Below, piece after piece: positions 45,009 through 57,425 of a DNA stretch of 64,000 nt. The number at the start of each line of letters is the position of its first letter. The stretch's first letter is position 1. The notes beneath the pieces were generated by a model that had not been told where the DNA came from, did no database searches, and worked only from the letters and a program-made list of their open reading frames with translations. Source of the stretch: Eleginops maclovinus (Eukaryota > Chordata > Actinopteri > Perciformes > Eleginopidae); NCBI RefSeq assembly GCF_036324505.1, contig NC_086371.1:1897501-1961500 (forward strand), given 5' to 3'. A program made the translations under genes and the position numbers.

Positions 45009-46252
45009 TCCTGTTTTCATGTGACTTCATCGAAGCTCTTTCTATAAGCAGCCGTGTTCCTCTTTATTGTTCTTTATTTTCTAAATGTTTATTGCACTCT
45101 GTTAATCTAAACTCTAACAGAGTGTCATCACATGATTCTCATGTCCTTGTTTTAACTATATTTTAAACCCAGTATTTAAGTGTTTTTTGGGGGGTGTGTG
45201 TTCAGCAGCATGATTTGTTTGTGTTCCCTTTAAGTTAAAGCAGGTCTGTTTTTACAAACCTTAGCTTCTTGACATTGATTTAATGCAGTCTTGTGTCCTG
45301 CGGCTTCTTTACCTCTCATGACACATTTCTTATTTTCTCATTATCCAAAACCCTGTGTGTGCAAATGGTAATACATATGTGACATTTCAGATGGATTTCA
45401 CTGATTGTGGTTAACATTTACTGACTAGAGAGAGTGAAAACATTAACAATTCTCCTCCTCTTAAAGACCCTTTCTCTTTCTCCTCCTCTTAAAGACCCTT
45501 TCTCCTCCTCTTAAAGACCCTTTCTCCTCTTAAAGACACTTTCTCCTCCTCTTAAAGACCCTTTCTCCTCCTCTTAAAGACCCTTTCTCCTCTTAAAGAC
45601 CCTTTCTCCTCCTCTTAAAGACCCCTTCTCCTCTTAAAGACCCTGTTCTGTCATTCCCTGTCTCTGTCCTTGCAGTATTGGAGTAGAACGATCAGTAATG
45701 ATGATTAGTCAAGCATTGAAGCTGTTTCCAGAGCTTCTGTGGCATCTCTTTCTGACCTGAGGTTGCAGAGTATCACATGAAGAAGCTCACTCTCTCCTCC
45801 TCCTCCTCCTCTTCCTCCTCCTCCCCAGGTGAACGTGACGCTGGAGAAGGAGGTAGCAGGGTTCTGGGTGAAGATTCCCTGTCTGGAGGAGCTGGGCAGC
45901 TGCCACTATAAGGACGCCTGCGACATCCTGAACCAGCTCATGCCCCCCGGGCCGCTCTGCCCCGAGCCGCTGCACACCTACGGGCTGCCCTGCCACTGCC
46001 CCTTCAAAGCTGTGAGTGCTGATCTGGATTTTCAAAAGTAGTTTTATCCCAAAGCATGACATTTCTTACATATTCTACGGACCTCTCTCCCCTCAGGGCT
46101 CGTACTCTCTTCCCCAGTCGGACTTCTCTCTGCCCGACATGGACCTCCCTTACTGGCTGACCAACGGACACTACCGGGTGCAGGGGGTTTTGGGGGCAGA
46201 GGGCAAAGAGCTGGGCTGTCTCAAGCTGGCTCTGGCTCTCCACTCCGCCTGA
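42424..46252 (+). CDS. gm2a: Ganglioside GM2 activator (GM2A), four exons, complete
   Basis: Small lysosomal lipid-transfer protein that lifts GM2 ganglioside from membranes and presents it to beta-hexosaminidase A. Exons: 42424-42519, 44361-44513, 45829-46011, 46097-46252; all introns phase 0 with GT-AG ends; 195 residues against 193 in human. The start ATG (42424) opens [17 protein letters not shown], a signal peptide. All eight family cysteines are present (QNC, IPC, GSC, DAC, PLC, LPCHC, LGC). Strong blocks: [65 protein letters not shown] and [13 protein letters not shown]. One N-glycosylation site (NVT) starts exon 3. Exon 1 has an earlier possible donor after 42474 (CAG|GTAAAC), also phase 0, which would delete 15 residues after the signal peptide; the later one (CGG|GTGAGA) fits mammalian exon 1 length better. 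Confidence 0.96.
42640..43610. repeat. 34-bp minisatellite in gm2a intron 1, about 28 copies
   Basis: Core TAATAATACTGAAGTACTGC plus TAACATACTACTGC, period 34 with shortened variants; the outer parts (42640-42780 and after 43570) are more degenerate. It takes up about half of intron 1. Confidence 0.93.
44975..45006. repeat. (CA)n microsatellite in gm2a intron 2
   Basis: Run of about 15 CA units. Confidence 0.93.
45452..45646 (+). repeat. 20-22 bp pyrimidine-rich minisatellite in gm2a intron 2
   Basis: About nine copies of TCTCCTCCTCTTAAAGACCC-TT with some units lacking one CTC. Lies 180 bases before exon 3, whose own acceptor is a CTCCTCCTC tract (45793-45828). Confidence 0.9.
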
Positions 46253-46984
46253 ACCCAAACACACTCGGCTTCATGTCTGTTTGCACATAAGGGAGATTCA
46301 AAATTGGGAAAGCAGAAGTTGCACACGGTACTGAACCTGGTCAACCTTTACAGGGGCTTTACAACATTTGAACTTGAGGACAAAGAGGAAGTTAGTCCTG
46401 TAGCAATATTCAATTTGAGTGCATGAAAGTGAAACTCTCCTCTGTTTTTAAAACCCATTGAATGCAGCCTCTAAGAACCACAGGCCTGGCAGCTATTCAC
46501 AATGCAATAGTGTTCAAAAACGATTGATTTGGGAGGTTTGGAGGTCAGTTCTCTCCACTGTCTTACAGAAAATGAGCTTCAATCAAACACATGTCCTTTT
46601 TTTAGAAATGCTATCACATGCATATATGTGGAAATCAACTTATAATTGAATATCAGCATCTTATTTAGATAAAGACAGTCTAACTGCAACGTGTTTGACC
46701 TCCAATGGCTTAAACACCTTTTAACTCAGTTGTTTTGTGAGTAAAAGTCAAAAACAGACGGACATAAAGCTCCTTTTAAAATCATTTCAATATGAATGTT
46801 AATTATTCATTCAGCTTGAGGGCGCTTTGTGCGTTTTTTGCCAATTGTTTCCACTGTAATAAGATGAAGGTGAGGTTGAAAGTCATTCCAGTGTAACACA
46901 TTTTATATATATGATTCTCACAGTTTGGAAACGTCATCCACAAAAGAAAGTCGAGTATTATTTGTTTAAAGTGTCTACTGCTTC

Positions 46985-47330
46985 TCTCTCAGAATTCTTA
47001 AAAAAAATCTGAATTTTAAAAAACGTTTTTGTTTTTGTAAAAAATTCATTTTGACTTTTTTCTGAGAATTAAAAAAAATTGACATCTAAAAAAAAAAAGT
47101 CAGAATTCAGAAAAAAAGTGAAAGTTCTGAAAAAAATGGGACTTCAAAAAAGGAAGTCAGAAATGTGAGATTTTACTGAGAAACAGGAACAAAGTCACAA
47201 TTCTGAGAAAGAAAAAACTGAGATAAAATAATTCTGACTTTTATTCAGAGTTCCGAAATAAATCCAGATTTCAAATCAAATCTGAAATCTGGGAAAACAA
47301 ATGTAGACTTTTTCTCAGACTTCCGACGCT
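46985..47330 (-). repeat. Degenerate A-rich repeat (GTCAGAATTC type)
   Basis: Loose copies of AAAAAGTCAGAATTCAGA and similar words. It is the reverse-orientation counterpart of the T-rich tract at 20270-20800. Confidence 0.6.
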
Positions 47331-48012
47331 CTTCCTTCTCTCTTTCCGTTTTTCGCTGATTCTTTATTAAAGATTTTATACGTTTTATCGTTTCTGTTTG
47401 GGAAAGGGTTTTTCAGAGACGACGAGTCAAAGCTGGGAATTTTATCATCTCATGTTCATAGATTTGTTATCAGTGACAGGAGCTGGTTTATGAGTATTGA
47501 CCAAGTGCCTGATTAGATCTATTGGAGGAATCACTGTTTATCCAATAAATCATTGACTGATATGTTGGAGTTATTAGCTCATTTTCATTTGCCTTCTTGT
47601 TTGTTTGTTTGTTTTTCTATGGTTTTGAAAAAGTGATGCATTATGTTTGTGATTTCACATGTTCAAAATGAAAATTAAATTCTTCAAGCATTTCCAATTC
47701 CTCCCTGTTTTTAAAACTCCCTTTCTTACTATAAGTATTAAGCAATAATTGAAGTAAATTCCTATATTTTTAAGAGACATTTTTAGAGTGTGTTTGAGGA
47801 GGATGTTTATCCCTAGTGTGTCCCCCAAGTTTAAACCAAAGATCCTACATTTACCAACGAGACAAGGAGCTTTAGAAGCTGCAGAACAGGGAAATGTTGT
47901 TCGCTGGTCGACACACATCTGACCTCCGTCTCAGTTTCACTTTTCACTGCTAATAATAACTAACTTAGTCAACGATCAACATGTAGTCTTTGGGAGAAGC
48001 AGAGGAGGGAGA

Positions 48013-48475
48013 AGTACTCTGCTCCTGTACTTGAGTAAAAGTAGAAGTACTCAGATCTTGTACTTGAGTAAAGTAGAAGTACTCATGTCCTGTACTCGAG
48101 TAAAAGTAGAAGTACTCAGATCTTGTTCTTGAGTAAAGTAGAAGTACTCAGGTCTTGTACTTGAGTAAAGTAGAAGTACTCAGGTCTTGTACTTGAGTAA
48201 AGTAGAAGTACTCAGATCTTGTACTTGAGTAAAGTAGAAGTACTCAGGTCTTGTACTTGAGTAAAGTAGAAGTACTCAGATCTTGTACTTGAGTAAAGTT
48301 GAAGTACTCAGGTCTTGTACTTGAGTAAAGTAGAAGTACTCAGATCTTGTACTTGAGTAAAGTAGAAGTACTCAGGTCTTGTACTTGAGTAAAGTAGAAG
48401 TACTCAGGTCTTGTTCTTGAGTAAAGTAGAAGTACTCAGATCTTGTACTTGAGTAAAGTAGAAGTACCAGAGTGT
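48013..48475 (+). repeat. 32-bp minisatellite, about 14 copies
   Basis: Unit GTACTTGAGTAAAGTAGAAG plus TACTCAGATCTT, period 32, variants at AGATCTT/AGGTCTT. The text on both sides to about 48900 also has the GTACTT/AAGTAC wording common in ends of a fish DNA transposon family, so the array probably grew inside such an element. Confidence 0.93.
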
Positions 48476-48921
48476 AGGAATACTCTGTCACAGTAAAAGT
48501 ATTCTAAATGTTCCTCCAGTGAAAGTAGAAAGTACTCTCCTCTAAATGTACTTAAAGTAGCGACAGTAAAAGTAGTCATTGTCTGATTGGTCCATTTCAG
48601 AATAATATCTCTGATATGTTTTATAATGATTGATCATTAAAGTGTTCTCAGAGCTGGTAAAGGTGCAGCTAGTTTGAATGGCTTTGTATACTGCAGGGTA
48701 GCTGCTGGATTTACTGCAGGTGAACTACAGTCTTATTTAGGGGAGATTATATTTACCATCATTAATCCTAATCTGCCTAGCAACTAAAGGGATTAAACAC
48801 ATGTAGTGGAGTAAAAGTACACCATTTACCTTTGAACTGCAAATGAGTAGAAGTACAAAGTAGCATAACATGGAAAACACTCAAGTAAATGTACTTAGTT
48901 ACTTTGCACCTTCATGTCTCA

Positions 48922-48933
48922 CCACCAGGTGGC
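48922..48933 (+). promoter_or_regulatory. CTCF-like motif
   Basis: Plus strand CCACCAGGTGGC, followed by AGCAG, is a perfect match to the CTCF core. It lies between gm2a and pcdh12, opposite in orientation to the three matches near thoc3 and in shootin. Confidence 0.4.
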
Positions 48934-50298
48934 AGCAGTTAGCGGTACAGACACTGTGAGTCATTCAACACCTTAAAGAAGTGAAGGTATGTACAGAAAC
49001 ACTCCCTCTCAGTGTTTAATGTTACATTTGAAATGTTTGGATATATTTTTCTGCTGCATTACTGTGTTTTTCCTCAACACACTAACATCTGGATGTTAAA
49101 CTGCAATCTGAAAAGTGACTGTCATCAAAAGGCAAACCATTGTAGCTGAAGAACGAAAGCCAAAGAGCCACTGTGATTCCTTTCAGAGTTATCATGTGTT
49201 TCTCCAACAAACCACATCTTAAAGAGATCATAATCACACGGTGCCTTGTATTATTTATTTTGACAAAGACACTGAAGTGTAGAAGTATATTTTCAGCGGT
49301 GAATGTTAACAGGAAGCAGCAAAGAAATCAGAAACAAAAGCAGGAAGGAGGAATTAAACTTCACTAAGTCCTCCACACATGAAGACCCTTTGTTTTTTAA
49401 CCTATGAAGATCAGTCTTATACCTCTGGTGAAACCTTTTGCACCTTATTTAGAGAGTTCAATCACCTTAAAAAGGGGTTTACAGGATGTGTTTTCTCATA
49501 ATTACACATTGCAGAATATCGTTTGTAAACTGTGTCTCTTTAAACACAGTCATTTTAAAACACAATGCATTATTAAATAGAAGTGTGTATGACCTGCACA
49601 GAAACATAAAGGAACTGCAGTCCTGATCCTGTGCACGTGTTGGAGCTTCCTGTGGAGTCCCGCCTTCAAACCGAAGCTCTGCTGATGAAAAGGAGCTTCC
49701 TGTGTCTGCAAATGTTCATTAACCGTTCAACAAAAACCCACAGAAATCCCACAGGAATCACATTCTCCAGGAAGCTCCACTCTGAGCCCCACCTCCTTGT
49801 GTTTGTAATAAGGACGAGATCCCTAACTTTCCAATGATATATGAATTGTTTTTGCTCTCTAAATATGAAGCAAAATTTGTCACAAAACATAATGACTGTG
49901 CAACAATTAGGAAGGAAAAGGCCTTCACAGTTTACATTTTTTGAGGGGCTTGATTAGCAGAAAACCAATCAGAGCTCCATCCACAATCTCCCAATGTTTA
50001 TTTAACTCTTCAACAAACAAGATGTGAATCAGAGCAGATCAGATATGCATTCTGTGGCAGAAACAAAAGTCAAAAAAATCAGATTTCAGTTCCGACTTTA
50101 CGAGGAACGAGTGGTCTGCAGCTGTCTGTGGGTCTCAGACAGGAAGTGGCTGCTCCGGCAGGGAGAGAGGCTAACGTGGTTTCACTTAAAAACACAACAT
50201 GTGGACACCAGACATTTAAATCACAAAGCTTTATTTATAGAGCTTACATTTCTTATAGCTGCACTGTGTGTGTTTGTCCACTAGAGGACAGATCAGTT

Positions 50299-50600
50299 AT
50301 TAAAGAGGCCCTATTTCCCTTTCCTGCGGTTTGTTCTATAGGTTTTAGTGCATGTAAATGGTCTGCAAAGGCTAAAATCCCTGTGTGACATCACTATTGG
50401 TTAGTGCTCCAGCACATTGTACGTGATAGGCTCAGGGGTGGGACAACCCTGAGCCTATCACAACCGAGTCGGCCAATCAGAGCAGACTGGGCTCTGGTTT
50501 CAGACAGAGGGTGAAAAGAGGAGCTGCAGCACAGGCAGTCTGAGAAACATAAAGAGCTTTCTGAACATTAAAGCATGGAGACATGTCCCAGGAGAGACAG
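50299..50600 (+). repeat. Dispersed repeat R-A, copy 2, with 15-bp perfect hairpin
   Basis: Same start as at 39334 (TTAAAGAGGCCC) but longer. It includes a perfect inverted repeat, GTGATAGGCTCAGGG at 50423-50437 and its complement at 50447-50461, with a nine-base loop. Confidence 0.7.
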
Positions 50601-51027
50601 ACACTGATATCTGGGTCCCTCTCAGCTCTCTGTGCTCTTTATTCAGATTCATAGAAATTAAATGACGCTCCCTCAGAGTCTGTGGATTTGGAGAGGAAAC
50701 CGAGCTGAGAGAAGAACCGCTTTACTCCGTCAGTAGTAATATTTCAGATTAGAGCTCGCAGTGAGATCTCATTTACTTCACTACCTGAAAGAAACTGTGG
50801 AGAGAAAGTGTGGGGAGAAAGTGTGCAGGAAATAGGTAAGATGAGCTGGTGAGGATGCAGGGGAGTTTATAAAGTCTCCTCAGGTGTTCTGCATTCTTAA
50901 CAAGCTTTCACATAATCAGTGAGGAGGAGGGGAGCCAATCAGAGAGCAGCCAGGCCAGGTGCAGGAGTCCTAAAACCAAGAGGAATATACACACACGCTG
51001 TTGTATTTACTTAATATGGAAGTGAAG

Positions 51028-51256
<229 letters not shown>

Positions 51257-51289
51257 TGTTATGATGCCGTTTCCTCCGCCAGCTTTAAA

Positions 51290-51890
51290 CACATTCCTCT
51301 TAACTCTCTCTCTTGTGTCCTTTCCTCACCTCCTCTCTCTCTCTTTTCCTCACTTCCCTCTTAGCATCTCCTTATTTCCTCTCCTCTTTCTGTATCTGTT
51401 TTCTTCATCTCTTCTCTTGTGACATCTTGTTGTCTCTTCTCATCTCCTTGTTTCCTTCCCTCCTCTTCCCTTTTATTTCCTTAACTCCTCTCCTCTCCAG
51501 TTCCTTTCCTTCTCTACTATCTTGCTTCCTCTCCTCCTCTCCTCTCCTGTTTTCTAACATTCTTTCTTATCATCTCCTTATCTCCTTCTTATCCTTCTCC
51601 TTGTTTCTTTTTATGTCTTCATCTGATCTCCTCTTCACATAATATATTTTCCTTTCCTTTCCTTTCCTTTCCTTTCCTTTCCTTCAGTCCTCTCTCCTCT
51701 TCTCCTTCCTTTCCTCTCCTCTCCTCCTCTCCCCTTCCTCTCTACCTGCCTCTTTGCTTCCAGTCCTTTTTCTCCTTCTCTCCTTTTCTCCTCTTTTCTC
51801 CTTGTTTCCTTTCCTTCTCTAATCAATTGTTTTGTGTCCTCCTCTCCTCTCTCCTCCCCTTGATTCCTCTCCTCTTCGCCCTCTCTGCAG
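51290..51890 (+). repeat. Long homopyrimidine tract
   Basis: About 600 bases that are overwhelmingly C and T on the plus strand, including a CCTTT pentanucleotide run at 51650-51684. Open frames on the minus strand here (Lys, Arg, Glu, Gly only) are composition artefacts. Such tracts can adopt triplex (H-DNA) structure. Confidence 0.9.
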
Positions 51891-52124
51891 GACATCCTCT
51901 CTCTGACCTCCATCCCTTTGTTTCCTGCGACAGGAAGCAAAGCCAGGAGAGGAGGACGAGGAGGCGAGGATTCTGCAGAAGTGTTTAAGGAAGAGAAAGG
52001 AGGCAAAGACGAGGTGATGAAGAGGAGGAGGAAGAGGTCGACATGTAAACAAACACATCGGGAGGGGAACGGGTTCAGAGAGGACAATGAAATCGTTCTC
52101 TACGACCTTTTTATAAAAGCTTAA
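51891..52124 (+). CDS. Possible terminal exon of an unidentified gene
   Basis: A strong acceptor (CCTCTCTGCAG at 51880-51890) opens a 78-codon frame that starts DILSLTSIPLFPATG, has a very basic middle (KRRRKRSTCKQT) and ends REDNEIVLYDLFIKA with TAA at 52122-52124. An AATAAA follows at 52335-52340, a fitting 3' UTR distance. Against it: no family match, no upstream partner exon found, and the purine-rich first half (GGAGGACGAGGAGG) could keep a frame open by chance. It would be the only gene between gm2a and pcdh12. Confidence 0.27.
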   Translation, partial: DILSLTSIPLFPATGSKARRGGRGGEDSAEVFKEEKGGKDEVMKRRRKRSTCKQTHREGNGFREDNEIVLYDLFIKA

Positions 52125-52640
52125 CTGAAACACAGTTATACCGTCTGTCAGCTAAAAGTAAAAGTACTTACATTCCCCAAATTCTTCCACCTGGTTCCCC
52201 AGGATAATATAAGGAAATTACAATAAATGTCACTTTTAATCACCATTTAACTTTGAAATTGTACATTTCTTATGATAACTTGTGAAAAATACCGTTACTT
52301 ATTTGTTGAAAGATAATCTGGGAACTTTTAAAAGAATAAAGCAGATTTGATTCTGTGTCATACTTACCTTATTTTCAGCAAATCCAATGGAAGAACAAAG
52401 CGGTTTGTTTCTATTTTCAGCGACGGATGAATCCCGGTTGGTGCTACAGTGAGTATTTGTAGTGTCAGTGTATGTGTGTGTGTGTGTGTGTGTGTTGAAA
52501 TAAACTTGTGTGTGTTCAAGTTAATAAAGGATTGAGGCACAGGGTGATGATAATTAGATGTAAAGTAGAGAGCGACTGAGGATATCTGTAAATCAGATTT
52601 GATAACAAAAAGTTACTCAGGTCACAAAGCTAATGACACA

Positions 52641-52913
<273 letters not shown>

Positions 52914-53099
52914 ATCAGGTGAAGATCTAAATCTGCTGCCAGTTTATCACAAGTTAGGTGTGTGTCTAACAGATGAGACGGGGTGGTGAAAGGTGTCTCT
53001 CACCTCAAGGTGTTCTACCATCCTGGGATGTCTATATTGGACTCCAATGCATTATGGGATGAAATACTGTGTAGAGAGACTGATCTTAATAGAGCGGTG

Positions 53100-54060
53100 C
53101 GGTGATGACGTATTTCGTAGCCTGAACGGTTCCTTTGACAAAAAGCAATAGGGTTTTAGGAGGAGAAAATAATCTCTGTGGCAAACACACCGCTAAGCTA
53201 AAGGCGGCTAATGTTGGGCTATAAAGGAACTACAGCACGGTCACATGACTTCACGTCACCACCGCTAAACTAAAGGCGGCTAAAGTTGGGCTATAAAGGA
53301 ACTACAGCACGGTCACATGACTTCACGTCTCCACCGCTAAACTAAAGGCGGCTAACGTTGGGCTATAAAGGAACTACAGAACGGTCACATGACTTCACGT
53401 CACCACCGCTAAGCTAAAGGAGGCTAATGTTGGGCTATAAAGGAACTACAGAACGGTCACATGACTTCACGTCACCACCGCTAAGCTAAAGGAGGCTAAT
53501 GTTGGGCTATATAGGAACTACAGCACGGTCACATGACTTCACGTCACCACCACTAAGCTAAAGGAGGCTAATGTTGGGCTATAAAGGAACTACAGCACGG
53601 TCACATGACTTCACGTCTCCACCGCTAAGCTAAAGGAGGCTAATGTTGGGCTATAAAGGAACTACAGCACGGTCACATGACTTCACGTCACCACCGCTAA
53701 GCTAAAGGAGGCTAATGTTGGGTTATAAAGGAACTACAGCACGGTCACATGACTTCACGTCTCCACCGCTAAGCTAAAGGAGGCTAATGTTGGGCTATAA
53801 AGGAACTACAGCACGGTCACATGACTTCACGTCTCCACCGCTAAGCTAAAGGAGGCTAATGTTGGGCTATAAAGGAACTACAGCACGGTCACATGACTTC
53901 ACGTCACCACCGCTAAGCTAAAGGAGGCTAATGTTGGGTTATAAAGGAACTACAGCACGGTCACATGACTTCACGTCACCACCTCTAAGCTAAAGGCGGC
54001 TAATGTTGGGCGGGATGACGTTCAGTAAAATGCTGACTCATTCCCGGGTTGAGCACTCAT
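53100..54060 (+). mobile_element. VNTR-element copy 4: 72-bp array (about 11.4 units) with partial flanks
   Basis: The array spans about 53189-54012. Left: AGAAAATAATCTCTGTGGCA at 53164, as beside copy 1. Right: GATGACGTTCAGTAAAATGC, then TGACTCATTCCCGGG, a shortened version of the flank at 19441-19590. This array has its own unit variants (CACGTCTCCACC in about four units), showing local spread of a private change. Confidence 0.8.
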
Positions 54061-54250
54061 TCCTGCATGGTGCACATGTAGGGATGTTTCATGGGAGTGT
54101 ATAAATCAACTTTCATGGAGAGAGCACTGTAAAAGTCAAATGAGTTTCTGTGTCTAGAAAAGATGAAAAGCAGTACAACAACATAGATACTGTTCTATTG
54201 AGGGAGTTTTGCATTTATTTGACTAAACACAGTATCACACAGACAGTGCT

Positions 54251-54251
54251 G

Positions 54252-54327
<76 letters not shown>
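54251..54327. repeat. (TG)n microsatellite
   Basis: Pure TG run of about 38 units in intergenic DNA, ending in GAGATAAG. Confidence 0.95.
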
Positions 54328-54328
<1 letters not shown>

Positions 54329-54758
54329 ATAAGCCAGCAGGCTGTGGTCATATCTTGAAGCACAGAGAGATTAACTTTTCTAGCAATTAATAAAAGTACC
54401 TAAATCACAAACTTGTCCTCAACGATTGCAGAAGATCATTACTATTTATTTTAGTTAGGTTGAATCTTATCTTTAGAAAACTGCAACATGTTATTCATAA
54501 AAACCAGATAGAAAATATATCCAAATAAAAATGAATGAAAACAAACGAGGGAACGCTCAAACGAGTGTGTAAAAGCTTACCGTCTTGAAGTGAGCAAAGG
54601 TTTCACTACACACAGGAAGGAGGAAGGTATGTAACATTCTGGCCACACACACTCACACACACACATTTTCATACAGGTGGTGAATTAATTGGAAGCAGGC
54701 GTGTTCCTGTGTGTGTGTCTGCAAAAGCATTCTCTTCCTGCAATGTATTCAGCTGGGA

Positions 54759-55150
<392 letters not shown>

Positions 55151-55152
<2 letters not shown>

Positions 55153-56990
55153 AGTTAAAGGTCCTTTAAAATAAGTCCAGCTCTGCTCAGGATTCCCCTT
55201 GTGTTAGGTCTTCAGTTATATTCATGGTGGCTCTACATCGAATGAGATAAGATGTGTGATGTAGGAACATCATGACGTCATCGTTCCATAATTCACAATC
55301 TCACAACGGCAAATTATAAGGAATAAAGAAATTCTGCCTGTGGGAAATTGCTCGTAACATGTCTACCTAAATTCCTCAAAATCCATTTTGTTTTAGAGTG
55401 GTTTTCATTATGTATTCCTTCTGGGTCACTTCATGCCTTTACGTCACGGATAACAGATGAGAGGAAATAAGATGAAAGGACACAAAAAAAGGTTGTTTCT
55501 GCTTCTGTTCCTGATTTTCCGCCTAATTTTGTCACATTATCTTTTGCTTTTTCACTGTTGCTGTCCAAATCTGTCTGGAATTAGGCTTTGAGTCCTGTAT
55601 TTATCTCTCCTTTATTCATGAATTGAACCCCGAACTCTGTCAGTAGAGCCTTTCTTTTCTCCAGTACTCTTAATCATCCATCTCAACCCGTCCAGAACGT
55701 CTCTGATGCCTTCATGCTTTAACCAGCCCCCCCTCCCACCCTCTGAGCGGAGAGGAAGCTGATACTCCTGATCCTTCCTCTCTCAGCCTGCAGGATATTC
55801 TGGGGTCCGAATGAAAAATAAGCACAGTGCATGCTGGAAAAACACTCTGCTTCTGTTAGTGGATCTGCAGCTGTCGAGCTCTCACTGGGTTTAATGGTTT
55901 AATATTGGTGTCTGCAGAAGAGGAGCAGCTCACAGAGAAGAAACAGACGTATTCCTAAGTATGAGAGGGTACATTTAAGCCTCTGCAGACCATTTACATG
56001 CACTGAAACCTATAGATCACAAAACAGGAGGGGGGAAACCCCAGAAAGCATGAAAGGGCCTCTTTAATGTCACTTGTAACGCACTTTGAATTGCCTGGTC
56101 TTTCAAATGGGACTTCAAACTCAAAGATAAATGAATTGGCTTTCCTTTCAAAACACATCATTTGATCGTCCTCAACGTCGTCAATCTTTGTCAGTGTTTA
56201 ATCTTTGTGTTTAATCACTTACAGACTGCTTTGTTTATTAAAATCCATTACAGTTTCTCAACTCAAAACATTTACTCTCTTTCAATCGTCCATTTCTACT
56301 TTCCTTCCCCATCATTCCTCACAAGTCTTTTGACTTATCAACAAGCAGAGACTGCGGAGGAATGAGCCCCTGCTGTGATTTACTGGGAACTGTTTTGACC
56401 TCAGAGGCGTGTGGTGGGAGATGAACGCTCTAACTCCTCATAATTATAATTTTGGGACGAAAAGCTGGAATGTGGGTTTTATCACTGGATGTCGAGCATT
56501 CCCCCGACCATGGCTGGATCAATCCTTAAAGGACTGTCTCTCTCCTGCGTCTAAACAACCATAATGTCATGTTCATTCCCAAGAACCAACACAAACAAAA
56601 ACAAGTGTTGGTTCGAAGAAGGGAAAGCTGTCATTAGGGTGGGATGTCCTTGCCTGTGAATGCACGTAAAGATGGTTTTAAACTCTGAGCAGAAAAAGAG
56701 AGTATGAATCAGTGTCTGTATTTATAATAACGCTCCTGTCTGTTGCCAAAAGCCTCGATCATATGTCACTGAGATGCCGTACAAATATAAATCCTGCTTT
56801 GGACTTTAGCTCCACCGGGAGTTAACTTAACACACATTTTCCAAATGATTTAGGGGCCCCAGACGGCAGGTTGTGATGAGTTTATGCAGACTGAGAGGGG
56901 GGAGAGAAAAATGACAGAGCGGCGGTGTCATGTTTCTGTAAAAGCACTCCAGAGTTTCCTCGGGGCAGGAGGGCTTTCCTTTGTGTTGAG
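55151..56990. other. Intergenic region before pcdh12
   Basis: No exon supported. A CRE palindrome TGACGTCA is at 55273-55280. Copy 3 of repeat R-A (reverse) is at 55967-56068. Confidence 0.5.
55967..56068 (-). repeat. Dispersed repeat R-A, copy 3
   Basis: Reverse-orientation copy of the text at 39334 and 50299: CATTTACATGCACTGAAACC, TATAG, ending GGGCCTCTTTAA at about 56057-56068. Confidence 0.7.
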
Positions 56991-57425
56991 TGCGGGATTT
57001 GCATACGATCCTCCCTGCTGCCTGCGGATTGGCCGGTGCTCCGCTAAGCATGTGGAAACACACATCCAAACTTTTCTCAGTTGGAGCCAAACTTTCCTGA
57101 GTGGAGGAGGATGGAGTGAGGCAGCAGCTGTATGAGTGAGTAACAGCAGGCAGAGAGAGGCTGGCAGGAACAGACACAGGATGATATCTTAATTATAAGC
57201 TTCTGTAATTGTATACTGGAGGTTTATTTTGTTTTGGTTGTGGCTGAAAACTGAAGAAAACATGAATTTGCTCACCATCTTATATGATGTTTGATACGCA
57301 CAATATTTCTAACTTCTATCTCTAAAAGAGAAGTTACTCCAAATTGTAAACCATATATTTTTTGTTGGTTTTAAGGACTGTCAGTTTAGCGATCAGACAA
57401 TAGAGTATTGTTGCTTCACGTCATC
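56991..57425 (+). promoter_or_regulatory. pcdh12 promoter and split 5' UTR (candidate)
   Basis: A GC-richer stretch carries an octamer ATTTGCAT (56997-57004), an inverted CCAAT box (GGATTGGCCGG, about 57026) and purine-rich ETS-like words. A good donor (TGA|GTGAGTAA, exon end 57135) and an acceptor (GGACTGTCAG, exon start 57385) would remove an AT-rich 249-base 5' UTR intron just before the coding start. Order and spacing are plausible but not proven. Confidence 0.35.

Larger units (their letters stand above)
46253..51028. other. Region downstream of gm2a
   Basis: The first part is the gm2a 3' UTR; no decisive poly(A) signal was chosen (ATTAAA near 47347 and AATAAA near 47544 are options). 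The remainder holds repeats listed separately and no supported exon. Confidence 0.5.

Noticed and set aside
42424..46252. NPC2 instead of GM2A
   Set aside because: Both are small lysosomal lipid-binding proteins, but the [16 protein letters not shown] block and the eight-cysteine pattern are those of GM2A.
51635..52087. 150-codon minus-strand frame rich in Lys, Arg, Glu and Gly
   Set aside because: Caused by the homopyrimidine tract; low-complexity artefact.
57408..57425. Upstream start of pcdh12 at 57408
   Set aside because: That codon is TTG; the first in-frame ATG is 57426 and directly opens a good signal peptide.
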